Part shown: in pieces, positions 10,301 through 21,700 of the stretch
How the letters are laid out: each line of letters opens with the position of its first letter
Position numbering within the stretch: position 1 is the first letter of the stretch
DNA from: Zingiber officinale
Taxonomy: Eukaryota; Streptophyta; Magnoliopsida; Zingiberales; Zingiberaceae
Direction: 5' to 3'
DNA length: 64,000 nucleotides
NCBI RefSeq assembly: GCF_018446385.1
Contig: NC_055991.1
Coordinates: forward strand, 67,584,123 to 67,648,122
The notes under the pieces: model-generated
Seen by the model: the letters and a program-made list of their open reading frames with translations, nothing else
Databases searched by the model: none
Told to the model about the DNA's origin: nothing
Position numbers and translations under genes: made by a program

Positions 10301-12846
10301 CGATGCCTCGGTAAAACCTTTCCTCCTAAGCTTTTAAATATTTCGTTTAGTTATGCTTATTATATTTCCCTCTTAATTATTATGATAGAAAATGTTCTAG
10401 ATCTGGTGCTGGGCCCTCGACTACCAGTAGACCCTAGGTTCCCCATTGATGAACTTAGGGTTAAGTTTGAGTCAATCATTTACGTAGCTATTAGAACTAA
10501 GTGTCTAGATAGAGCGTTCTTCTTACGTTCTTATGTTCCAGTTATAGAGGTTATTAGTCACTATAACTTACGGAACCTTGTTTACTGCACCAATTCAGTA
10601 AACATAGATTTATGTGCTGAATTCTATAATAACTTAGTTAGGGTAGATGATCTCACTTATGTTACTAGGGTAGCTGGTACAGATGTAACGACCCGACCCT
10701 TTTGGGCCCTTTGGGCGGCCCATTTGGCGACCTCTATGTCGTCGACCGGCCCCTTGGGTGGCCCAGCCGGCGGCCCATTTGGCGACTTCTCATGTCGTCG
10801 ACTGCCGGCCCTTATGGCCGTGTTGTTACTCACTAGGACTTTCCACCCCTGGCCAGTGGATTTTTGCCTCCCCCAGGATTCGAACTCTAAACCTCCAGGC
10901 TTAAGTATTAGAGTTTATGAATTCTGGTAACCAAGTGAGATATTGTAACAACCCAATTTTCCCTATTCTGAGTTTCAAATGTCCATAAAGATATTTGCGA
11001 AAAGGCCGACGGTCGTCGACCGTCGGTCGTGTCGTTACTCACTAGGACTTTCCACCCCTGGCTAGTGGATTTTTGCCTCCCCCAGGATTCGAACTCTAGA
11101 CCTCCAGTCTTAAGTACTAGAGTTTATGAATCCTGGTAACCAAGTGAGATGATCTCACTTGGTTACCAGGATTCATAAACTCTAGTACTTAAGACTGGAG
11201 GTCTAGAGTTCGAATCCTGGGGGAGGCAAAAATCTACTAGCCAGGGGTGGAAAGTCCTAGTGAGTAACGGCACGACCGACTGTCGACGGTCAACGACCCA
11301 AGGGTCGCCAAATGGGTCGAGTCGTTACAATAAAAAGGCGCCTTTTTATTAACCAAGTGAGATCATCTCACTTGGTTACCATGATTCATAAACTCTAATA
11401 CGTAAGCCTGGAGGTTTAGAGCGAATCCTGGAGTTGGGTCGCCACAAGGGCCGCCCAAGAGGCCAAAGGGCCGGGTCGTTACTATAAAAGGCGCCTTTTA
11501 TTGTAACGACCCGGCCCTTTGGCCTCTTGGGTGGCCCTTGTGGCGGCCCAACTAGCGGCTCTTATGTCGTCGGCCCATTTGGTGACCTCTCATGTCATCG
11601 ACCGACGACCCTTGGCCGTGCCGTTACTCACTAGGACTTTCCCCCCCTGGCCAGTGGATTTTTGCCTCCCCCAGGATTCGAACTCTAAACCTCCAGGCTT
11701 AAGTATTAGAGTTTATGAATCCTGGTAACCAAGTGAGATGATCTCACTTGGTTACCAGGATTCATAAACTCTAATACTTAAGCCTGGAGGTTTAGAGTTG
11801 GAATCCTGGGGGAGGCAAAAATCCACTGGCCAGGGGTGGAAAGTTTTAGTGAGTAACGGCACGACCAAAGCGTCGTCGGTCGACCAAATGGGCCGAATGG
11901 GCCGGGTCGTTACAATAAAAGGCGCCTTTTATTGTAACGACCCAACCCATTTGGCGACCCTCGGGTCGTCGACCGTCGGCCGTGCCGTTACTCTCTAGGA
12001 CTTTCCACCCCTGGCAGTGGATTTTTGCCTCCCCCAGGATTCGAACTCTAAACCTCCAGGCTTAAGTATTAGAGTTTATGAATCCTGGTAACCAAGTGAG
12101 ATCTCACTTGGTTACCAGGATTCATAAACTCTAATACTTAAGCCTGGAGGTTTAGAGTTCGAATCCTGGGGGAGGCAAAAATCCACTGCCAGGGGTGGAA
12201 AGTCCTAGAGAGTAACGGCACGGCCGACGGTCGACGGTCGACGACCCGAGGGTCGCCAAATGGGCCGCCAAATGGGTTGGGTCGTTACAATAAAAAGGCG
12301 CCTTTTTATTGTAACGACCCGGCCCTCTTGGCCCATTTGGCGGCCCATTTGGCGACCTCTCATGTCGTCGACCGACGACCCTTGGCCGTGCCGTTACTCA
12401 CTAGGTCTTCCCACCCCTGGCCAGTGGATTTTTGTCTACCCCAGGATTCAAACTCTAAACCTCCAGGCTTAAGTATTAGAGTTTATGAATCCTGGTAATC
12501 AAGTGAGATCTAGAGTTTACTCACTTGGCTACCGGGATTCATAAACTCTAGTACTTCAGCCTGGAGATCTAGAGTTCGAATCCTGAGGGAGGCAAAAATC
12601 CAGCGGCACGACCGACGGTCGATGGTCGACGACCCGAGGGTCGCCAAATTGACCGCCAAATGGGTTGGGTCGTTACAATAAAAAGGCGCCTTTTTATTGT
12701 AACGACCCGACCCATTTGGCGGCCCATTTGGCGACCCTCGGGTCATCGACCGTCGACCGTCGGTCGTGCTGTTACTCACTAGGACTTTCCACACCTGGCC
12801 AATGGATTTTTGCCTCCCCCAGGATTCGAACTCTAGACCTCCTTAT

Positions 12847-13179
12847 TGTAACGACCCGACCCTTTGGCCTCTTGGGCGGCTCTTGCAGCGGCCCACTGGT
12901 GGCCCCTTATGTCGTCGGCCCATTTGGCGACCTCTAATGTCGTCGACCGACGACCCTTGGCCATGCCATTACTCACTAGGACTTTCCACCCCTGGCAGTG
13001 GATTTTTGTCTTCCCCAGGATTCGAACTCTAGACCTCCAGGCTAAGTAGTAGAGTTTATGAATCCTGGTAGCCAAGAGGCCTTTTGGGGAGAGCCCAAGA
13101 GCAAAATCATGAGGGTTTAGGCCCAAAGTAGACAATATCATGCAATTGTAGAGATATCTAAATTCTTTTCGATCCTACA
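12847..13179 (+). repeat. Short LTR (TRIM-like) within the composite
   Basis: This 333-bp segment begins TGTAACGACCCG and ends CCTACA. One base later comes TTGGTATCAGAGC (13181-13193), the initiator-Met tRNA primer-binding site. Its first 230 bases are the module repeated throughout the composite; its last 100 bases (AGGCCTTTTGGGGAGAGCCC onward) occur only here. This strongly suggests that the composite's modules are 5' ends of the LTR of a small retroelement. The sequence 13194-13430 would be its untranslated internal leader. Confidence 0.65.
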
Positions 13180-13180
13180 A

Positions 13181-13193
13181 TTGGTATCAGAGC
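13181..13193 (+). other. tRNA-iMet primer-binding site
   Basis: TTGGTATCAGAGC matches the complement of the plant initiator methionine tRNA 3' end and directly follows a segment ending in CA, as in LTR retroelements. Confidence 0.7.
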
Positions 13194-14801
13194 ACGGACT
13201 GCCAGAAGGTTTAACCGCCGACTGTGCACAAGAGCTATGATCTAATTGAGCCATGTGGGTACAATATTGACCTCGAACAAAGAAAGTGGGGGCTCCTATG
13301 ATCGGATCAAGAGGATCAGACACTAGGCAGGAAGTCCTAGTTGTGACTAGGCAAGGAAGTCCTAGTAGGTCAGGTGGACCGAGGGACAGGAAGACCTGGT
13401 GGGTCGAGGATCGTACGTGGGAAGCCTATGGTATAAAAAGGCGCATTTTTATTATAACGACTCGGCCCTTCGGCCTCTTGGGCACCCTTGGGCGGCCCCG
13501 CTGGCGGCCCCTTATGTTGTCGGCCCATTTGGCGACTTCTCATGTCGTCGACCGATGACCATCGGCTCTACCGATACTCACTAGGACTTTCCACCCCTGG
13601 CCAGTGGATTTTTGCCTTCCCCAGGATTCGAACTCTAGACCTCCAGGCTTAAGTACTAGAGTTTATGAATCCTGGTAGCCAAGTGAGCGCCGCTCACTTG
13701 GCTACCAGGATTCATAAACTCTACTACTTAGCCTGGAGGTCTAGAGTTCGAATCCTGGGGAAGGCAAAAATCCACTGCCAGGGGTGGAAAGTCCTAGTGA
13801 GTAACGGCACGGCCAAGGGTCGTCAGTCGACGATATTAGAGGTCGTCAAATGGGCCGACGACATAAGGGGCCGTGCGCAAGGGCCGCCCAAGAGGCCAAA
13901 GGGTCGGGTCGTTACAACAGATATGACACTATCCCCTACCATGATCTAGGACTTTTTAGGACTACGACCATCTACATGTCATTTTCAGTGTTACCCCCCT
14001 AGGGATCTACCATTTGGTGATCCCTACTCACACATCACCCTAGATACGATTTATTCGTATTTTTTCGGAGGAGAGCATATACCCACCGTCACTATGTTTA
14101 GGTCAGTTGGCCTTCGAGTTCATGATTATGCACTCTATAGGGTCTTAGTTTACTGCATTTTACCACTATCCACTCGGGACATAGCGATGATGTGTCCATT
14201 CCACTCCTTTCTTTTGTATGCACTTTCCCATAGATTAGATATAGATATTAGTCTACATATATTTCAGACCATTATCTACGCAGCTGGATATGTCACCAAC
14301 GCTCGAGTTCATATGCCATATTGTCATATTTTGACGGCATATTTTGTTCACCGACAGATTAACGTCACTCGAGGTAATGTTCGGGCCATGACTGAGTTCG
14401 ACATCATAGGATCTAGGAGTTTCTCATTAGCGGGTGTCCACGTAGATGAGGATGACGGCGTCATGTCTTGGCGGAGGGGGCCACAACACCAGCCAGACCC
14501 AGATGCCCAGGAGGCAGCAGAGCATGATGAGTTTATGGTTGCACTATTCAACGACGACGCTCCAACTCCGGCACTAGCTCCACCTCTAGACCGAGCACCC
14601 CGTCCTGCACATCGCACCCTAGGCGATCGAGTTACTGGACTCGAGCTATCCATGACGAGTCTTCGCTAGGAGGTTTCGGACCTGAGACGAGATGTATCCA
14701 GTTCCCGAGAGGATGCCCGGACACGTCACGGTGAGTTGATCAAGATGTTTCGTTCCCTCGGAGCTAGACCACCCGGATCACACCCCTCCTCCTCATCCTG
14801 A

Positions 14802-16156
14802 CAGACATCCCTACCACAATGTACATGTTATCATGACTATTGTACCTTGACTTTCATATTGAGTTATGACATTCTGAACTACATCCACTTAAGTATACGG
14901 TAACTTTGGAAGTTAGAGATGTGCCTAATAGATTAGGAATTTTAAAACTGTTTTAAAAAAACATTTTCAAATTCTAAGATAAAATACTTGTATGTTTTCA
15001 AAATCTCTTATTTTTAGAATTTCAAAAATAGTTTTAGCCTTAGACTAGAAAAAAAAAATTCTAGAAATCATGTTCCCCTAGGTCTAGTATTTGAGCATCT
15101 CACCAACACCCTAGGACTACTTTGCTTGTGCATAACAAACATAGAAAGGGGTGAGATGCATAGGTAGATTGTCTGGACTTAAGATGCTTATTTCAGTGCA
15201 TCGACATAAGTCGGGCGTTAAATACCAAACAGATATTAATCAAATTAAGTCATTCAGTGTAGTCAAACACTAACTAATACTTAGACTTAACTTGACTAAC
15301 CAAGTGAAAGCTGCTATCCTCTGAATAGTCAGTAAGTAACTAATTGGTTAGACAGATTTTGTATATCAGGTTCAGGGGGAGAAACTAATTTAAAAAAAAA
15401 ATCTTATAAAAATATTTTTAAAACCAACTTTTACAAAACTTAGCTCGTTTTTTTAATCTTAAAAGTTAGTTTTAAATTGAAAATAGAGTTTACTTAATAT
15501 TGACAATTTGGTTTAAAAGCTAAAATTTTACAAAGTTATTTTTTAAAAATCTTTTAAATTAGATTTTTCAAAACCTGAGTTTACTTAGTTGGATATTTTA
15601 GTTTAAATTTACAAACTATTTTTTCCTTCAAAATACCTTTCATTAAAACTAGAATCGTGTCAACCTACAAAATTATTTTTTTGATAAAACTCATGTTTTA
15701 AAAAGTTTTGAAAATTTTGTTAGCTTTTTAAATTTTATCCTTTAAAAAATATATATTATAAAAAGTTACTAAATTATCTTTTTAACTTAACCATTTTTTT
15801 CAACTCTAGCTATTTTGAAAAGCTTGTTAAAAGTTATTCCCTCACAGCGATTTTTCTAACTTAACATTTTTTAGCTATTTTTGAAAAGGCTAAGAGATAC
15901 TTTTAGAGTAAAACATTTAATTAAACTCCCCTGAGTCAATCTGATTTGTGTTTGCATCCTTGTTGCAAAATTTTTGCATTTATGTTTATTTGATCTATGT
16001 TTACATTTGATGAATGCCAAAGGGGGAGGGTTAGGTGGTTAAGTTAGCTAAAACAAATTGAAAATGAAAACTAACTTAAAAACCTGTTAATACTTGTTTT
16101 AACTTGCATTTTACACTAACTTAACCAAGTTGACATTCCATCAAAAAAAGGGAGAT
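14802..16156 (+). other. 3' untranslated internal region and polypurine tract of SIRE-A
   Basis: This is non-coding and AT-rich, with many runs such as TTTTAAAAA. It ends in the polypurine tract AAAAAAAGGGAGAT (about 16143-16156), which primes plus-strand synthesis at the LTR border. A GGGGGAGGGTTAGG purine stretch near 16022-16035 precedes it. Confidence 0.6.
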
Positions 16157-17265
16157 TGTTGGTGCGGTTAGCACTAACGGTCTAACCCAGGTTTTGATGA
16201 ATGACAAAATAGGTTAAGTTAGTTTTGCTGTTAATTTAACACTCTGACCGAGTGTGCAGGAGAAGCCCAGACAGGTCGACGGGTTGACCGGATGTCTGGC
16301 ACGAAGCCCAGCTAGGTCAACGGGTTGACCGGATAGCTGGCACGAAGTCCAAACGGGTCGACGGGCTGACCAGACGTTTGGCACGAAGTCCAGCTAGGTC
16401 AACAGACTGACCGGATAGCTGGCGTGAAGTCCAGACGGGTCGAAGGGTTGACCGGACGTTTGGCAGGTAAGTAAAGGTAAGTCACTGGAGTTGAGTGACT
16501 GGGAGGACGCGTTCCCGGGAAGGGAACTTAGGCGCCGATCCGACTTAGAACCATTTCAGAACTCTAAGTCGAGATCGTGACTAGATTCCGGTCTCGAAAA
16601 GACGGAATCTAAGTCTACTCTTTTTCTGTTAAACTATGAATTGTGCTAATAATCTGTTTTGCAGGGTATAATTGCCTCGGACTAACGTGTTTCTTGTAGA
16701 AAGGAGTTTGCTGGAAAACTTGGGTGCGGGCGCCCGGGAGGTTCCCAGGCGCCCGGAGGTCCAGGCGCCCGAGAGGTACCGAGCGCCCGGAGGCAAAGTT
16801 TTATCCCCTTCGCATCAACACCACATGGAGGCTCCTGGTTGGGTCAACTACGTCACACCGGGGCGCCCTGAAGGTTCCAGGCGCCCCCGAACCTCCTATA
16901 TAAGGAGGGTCAAGGCTGAAGCTCCACACACAACTAAGAATTCGCTCTTCTGTGCTCCTGCGACGCTACGAAGCTCTCCGACAACGCGCTTTCCTTTTCA
17001 GTTCTTACTTTCTGTCGGTATTTTTTTTTAATAATTCCTGTACTCAATTCTTGTAATCATTTTCCGAATTATTAATGAATTGTCCATCGAAAGCACGCTT
17101 GTGTGTGGGCCTTGGAGTAGGAGTCGTCAAAGGCTCCGAACCAAGTAAAAAGAACTTGTGTTAGCCTTGCAATTATTTTCCTTATTCTTTTCCGCTGCTT
17201 AACTCGCTTTGAAATTTTTGTTATCGATATTCACCCCCCATCTATCGATTCTTCACGATCCAACA
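16157..17265 (+). repeat. 3' LTR of SIRE-A
   Basis: The LTR starts TGTTGGTGCGG right after the polypurine tract and ends GATCCAACA, 1109 bp. It contains five exact 41-bp hairpin repeats (16262-16466), a GCGCCC-rich cluster (16720-16890), a TATA box TATATAAG (16897-16904) set in the inverted repeat CCTCCT-atata-AGGAGG, and a T-rich stretch near 17020 that may mark polyadenylation. The sequence differs from the SIRE-B LTR, so the two are separate families. The 3' flank is ATAGT. Confidence 0.82.
16262..16466. repeat. Five 41-bp hairpin repeats with compensatory arms
   Basis: The period is exactly 41. The outer arms are CCAGACA/TGTCTGG (16267 and 16293), CCAGCTA/TAGCTGG (16308 and 16334), CCAAACG/CGTTTGG (16349 and 16375), CCAGCTA/TAGCTGG (16390 and 16416) and CCAGACG/CGTTTGG (16431 and 16457, one G-T pair). 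The inner core is GGTC(A/G)A...TGACC. Confidence 0.93.
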
Positions 17266-18714
17266 ATAGTATCCTATAGACGATCAAATTATAATGAGAA
17301 TTACTATTTTGTGATTGTGCATTATATAAATCAAATTACTCTTTTTTCTTATCAATCTTGTTATTTTATTTATAACTATTAGAATGTATAAAAGGTTTCA
17401 AATGTACAATTGCTTCAGTGATAGATCAATAATGATGTGAGATCATTTTAAAGCACGCTCACAGAGTTTCCATCAACCAAGTCTTTGCAAACTCCATGGT
17501 AAAAACTAACTTAAAATCCTTTGTCAAACATATTAATACATATTAGTCGAAGACAACCACTTGGAGCATGATTGAATTGAGATATATATTAAGGTTAGGT
17601 TTAACAAATGAGTTTAAACTTTTTTACTATATTGTTAATGGAAGTTATATCTATAGAATTTAGCTAGAGGAATATGCTTTATGGTCAATATGTTAGGTGG
17701 AGATAAGTAATAGCTATGAGATTTAGGACTAATGTAGATTAATTAGGAGTGCAATTGACTACTTGGAGAAATGTCGAACTCCCAAGATGAGTTTAGTGTT
17801 GCTGAGGTGGACTTCCTAACTAAGTTGATCTTGTGAGTTGTGATAGATCTCTCCCCATCGAAGAGAAAAGGATTTCCTTCCCTATTATCCAAAGCCATAT
17901 TTATAGGCTTTGGAATAGATGTCACATGCCTTAGTTGATGTCAGCTAAGAAATGCTCTAACATAATGAGAGGGTAGTAAGCATGGTCTTAGTTGAGTTGG
18001 AGAAAAGTGAGAGGTGTGAGAAGTAGATCCATTGAACTGCAACACTTTTCAAAGCTAAATAGGAGTTCAGAAATCATTTGAGTACTATATTCTTTAGAAG
18101 AATGAAGGAAAGCAACATTTCCTCATTATCAGTGAGGGAGACTTAAGTTGTGGATGATCTTGGAACCCTTCCTGGGTCATTTATCTTCCTTGATTAGGAC
18201 TTATACTCATATTGAAAATCAGTTCATCTCCCTATTCAGAAGAGAATGGAGAAGATTTCAACAGTCAATCTTCACAATTCATAAAAATGTAGGTTTTTGA
18301 AGCTATGCAGAGCTCAAGTAAACAAAGAAAGAAAGTTTGGGAAATATAGGTAATCTATCTTTTTGATGAATTCTATGGAGGTCCGTCTAAGAAACCTTCT
18401 CAGCTTTGTGTACTTATAGTCATTCATCATTATACTCAATGGCATGCTCATCAAAAGCAGCAAAATATAATTAATTCCTTAACAACTTCAGTTTTTATTA
18501 TTTACAAATATCACAATATGTAATACAACCAAAACAATTCAATTACTAGGATTTTATATTCCTTTCACTAATAATATATTAAGTAACATGAAATTCTGAC
18601 AGTCTTTGGATCTTTCTTCCGGAACAAATTTGGTTTCCTATAATATGTTGCAACTCAAAGATGAGATTGTTTATACGTGCAACTCCTAGCAGAATGGAAA
18701 TTCCTATTTTCTTC
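17266..18714. other. Intergenic, 3' side of the receptor kinase gene
   Basis: I recognise no gene. The segment is low-copy looking, with no long frame. A minus-strand TATAAATATGG sits near 17895-17907. The 3' untranslated region of the receptor kinase presumably occupies the last few hundred bases; I cannot fix its end. Confidence 0.4.
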
Positions 18715-21700
18715 TCATTTTTGATAGTTAGTTAACTTACTGATAGTGATTGTTCTGAATGGTTCACTGAGATATGCCTGAGTTCGAGCTGATATCTCCT
18801 GAGCCACAGATCGCATGGAAGGTCGAGACTCAGGATCAGTTCGGACACATGCAAATGCCACCTTCACCAGGAAGACCACCTCCTCAGCTAACTGCCCTGT
18901 AGGGGAAGGCAAGCATTGATCAAGTACATCTTTCAAGAACAAATCACCCTCTGGCAATGATGAAAGGGAAGCCAACGAAGAGATGAGGTCTCCTGGATGT
19001 TTTCCCATCATGACTTCAAGTGCTACCACTCCAAAGCTATACACATCGCATTTCTCAGTGATTCTCATTGTGTATGCCAATTCTGAAAAGTAGCAGCAAC
19101 AAACTGTCATACTAACAAAATAGAAATTATGAATTATGAACGAAGTTTATGTAGAACTGATTAATCCGTTCAAAATCAAACTAAACTTTTAAATTTGATT
19201 GATTCTATGAATTAATTTGGTTTAATCGATCTTTTACTTTTCCTCACCCCTAAGTTTACCGTAGAAGTGTTGATACCTGGGGCCATGTAGCCGTAAGATC
19301 CAGCAACGCCGGTCCAATTGGAAGAATCAGGATACAGCAATTTGGCAGTCCCGAAGTCAGCTATTCGAGGCTCGAAATCAAACTCCAACAAGATGTTGTT
19401 CACTGAGATATCCCTGTGCGCGATCGGCGGCGACCGGTCATGGTGCAAGTAGGCCAAAGCATGAGCTACCCCTTGCAAAACCTTCACCCTCTTCACCCAA
19501 TCGAACTGGCTATTCCTTTCCTCCCCATACAGCGCTTTCCCCAGGCTGCCTCTTTCCAAGTACTCGTACACCAAGTACATGCATCCGCTCCTCATGCAGA
19601 AACCATACAGCTTCACTATGTTCCTGTGCCTCACCTCTGTCAGAGCGCTGATCTCATTCTCGAAGCTCTTACGGTTGATCTCCGGCACATCTCCGACGCC
19701 AGCAACATGCATTCTCTTCACGGCCACCACTTCTCCGGTCGACAGCTTGGCTCTGAAGACACTCCCGAAGCCGCCTTTCCCGATGCAGAACACCTCGTTG
19801 AAGTTGTCCGTGGCATTCACTATGTCGAGGAAGGTGAACTTCGCTTCCTTTTCCCATATCAAAGATTCGGATTTCGCCCAATGGCCAGAGCTCACTGTCT
19901 CACTCTTCTCTTCCTCCTTTCTGCAAGCCAGCAAGACCAGCAGAAGAGCGATGGTCAAGATCGGAACTCCTAGCACCGGCACAATAATGGCAATTAGGAG
20001 CCTCTTTTTGTGGCCCTTGTGAGAACTGCCACTAGAAGAGTTACTACAAGAAAGTAAACCCGCCACATCGCCGCAAAGCCCTGCGTTGCCGGCATATGCC
20101 CCAGAGGTGGCGTTCATGAAAGCAGTCCCAGTTGGAACTGGCCCTGTCAGATTGTTGTAAGAGAAGTCAATGGATTCCAAACTGAACATGCCGGACAAAG
20201 CTGATGGAATTGAATCAGAGAGATAGTTGTGGGAGACATTGAGCTTTTGCAGCTTTGTGAGTTTGCCAAGATTGGAAGGTATAGCTCCTGACAAAGAGTT
20301 GCTGCTCAAATCTAGCAGGATCTGCAAGGAGTTCAAGTTGCCGAGCTCATTTGGTATCTCTCCAGACAGCTGATTCTTGCTTAGATCCAGAAAGAGAAGC
20401 CTTTGCAGATTGCCGAGCTCGGAAGGCACTCGACCAGTGAAGTCGTTAGCTGACAGATCGACTTCTTCGAGATGAGATATAGCTCCCAGCTGCAGAGGAA
20501 TGGAACCTGATAAAAGATTGTTGCTCAGATTGAGCTTATACAATGAATATAAGCTCCCAAGTTGGGGTGGGATATATCCATCAAAATAGTTGGAGGCCAA
20601 GCCAAGTTCCTCTAGTTTGGTCATGTTGCCAATTTCTGGCGGGATTTTGCCGGTGATACTATTGCCGGTGACATAGAAGTGACTCAGACTCTTGCACTGC
20701 CCCCACTCCGGTGACAGCGTACCGGTCAGGTTATTGTCGCTGAGGTCCAAGAAGACCAGCTCAGGATGCACCCCAAATGCTTTCGAAATGTCCCCGCTGA
20801 AGTTGTTCACCTCAAACCGGGCTCGAGAAAGCATGCTGCAATTGCGCAAGCAAGCTGGCAGCTCGCCGGAGAAGTTGTTGTTGTTCACCGTGATCACCTC
20901 GAGGATGAAACCTCTACATAACTCGCGTGGCAATTCTCCAGACATGAAGTTGTTGGAGAACCTGGCTATGCTAATCAGACCATGCCAACCTAGTTCCTCC
21001 GGTATGCTGCCCCTGAGATTGTTGTCGAAGACGGAGATGAATTGGAGGTTAGGAAGGTGTGCGATGCTGCGGGGGAGCTCTCCCTCCAATTGGTTGGTGT
21101 TAATATCCAGTATTTCCAATGCCGTCATGTTCCCGAGCTCCGGGGGGATTCCGCCGGAGAGATTGTTGGAGAATAGAGACAAGGAGGTTAGTTGATGGAG
21201 ATTGCCAATCGTTGTTGGCATAGGACCTGTCAATAAATTAACCGACAGATCCAACTGGATCAAATTAACCAGGTTCCCAATCTCTGGTGGAATTTGACCA
21301 GAAATGTTGTTGGTGAAGAGATACAAGTGCGTCAAATTGGTGGCGAATCCAACCTCCGGCGGAATCTGCCCTGTTATGGTGTTGTTCTGAATCTGAAATG
21401 ATAAGAGATTAGGCCAACTAGAGAAGAAGCTCGGTACAATCTCCCCAGAAAGAAAGTTGCTGGAGATACCAAACTCCCTCATCTCGGATAATTTGGTGAA
21501 TGACTGTGGCAATCCTCCGGTGAGTTGATTGTACGACAGGTCAATGTAGTTGAGATGAGTACAATTTCCCAGCTCAGGAGGAATTGTAGAATTCAATCCT
21601 GCAAACTTCAAGTCGAGGTGTTCGAGGAATGAAAGCTGACCTAGAGAAGAAGGAATTCGGCCGCCCAACGAGTTATTGTATAACTCAAGAATTCGAAGAC

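Larger units (their letters stand above)
10684..13916. mobile_element. Composite palindromic (foldback) insertion
   Basis: A 3233-bp insertion starts TGTAACGACCCGACCC and ends with its inverse, flanked by the 5-bp duplication ACAGA (10679-10683 and 13917-13921). Inside, one module of about 180-240 bp (TGTAACGACCC ... GCCGTTACTCACTAGGAC ... TTCGAACTCTA ... AACCAAGTGAGAT) alternates in head-to-head and tail-to-tail orientation. The tail-to-tail axes fall near 11151, 11364, 11740, 12101 and 13689. The head-to-head junctions are the palindrome ATAAAAAGGCGCCTTTTTAT (or a shorter version), with GGCGCC at 11337, 11490, 11921, 12297 and 12685, and GGCGCA at 13440. A short LTR plus primer-binding site lies at 12847-13193. 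No transposase is present. Confidence 0.85.
10382..14801 (+). pseudogene. SIRE-A accessory ORF ('putative plant transposon protein' type), interrupted
   Basis: Two coding blocks, 10382-10683 and 13922-14801, are in the same frame once the insertion 10684-13916 and one copy of its duplication ACAGA are disregarded; together they span about 390 codons. Two TAG codons (13947, 14667) break it. Readable features are an N-terminal half with LCAEFYNNL, a DFLGL motif just after the insertion, a Cys/His-rich middle (MMCPFHSFLLYALSHRLDID), and a low-complexity acidic and Pro-rich C-terminus. The order (EFYxNL, FLGL, hydrophobic IYF-like block) resembles the plant transposon protein / ATHILA ORF-1 families. 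The function of those families is unknown to me. The ORF replaces pol in this element. The family call is moderate; the frame continuity is seen directly. Confidence 0.6.
7921..17265 (+). mobile_element. SIRE-A: 3' part of a SIRE-like, pol-less retrotransposon
   Basis: The visible order is gag C-terminus (7921-8500), AT-rich spacer, internal promoter (about 10040-10141), accessory ORF (10382-14801, interrupted), an AT-rich 3' region, polypurine tract (16144-16156) and 3' LTR (16157-17265). The coiled-coil gag and the AAAAAAAGGGAGAT|TGTTGGTG junction are typical of the SIRE/Maximus copia lineage. No protease, integrase, RT or RNase H is seen between gag and LTR, so it is probably a non-autonomous derivative that relies on a relative's enzymes. 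Its 5' half lies outside the window, on the far side of Copia-A. Confidence 0.75.

Noticed and set aside
11519..13558. Many 60-100-aa frames within the palindromic composite.
   Set aside because: All are readings of the same repeated module on both strands.
17743..17925. A 60-aa minus-strand frame near a TATA-like motif.
   Set aside because: Too short, no domain, and no supporting neighbour signals.
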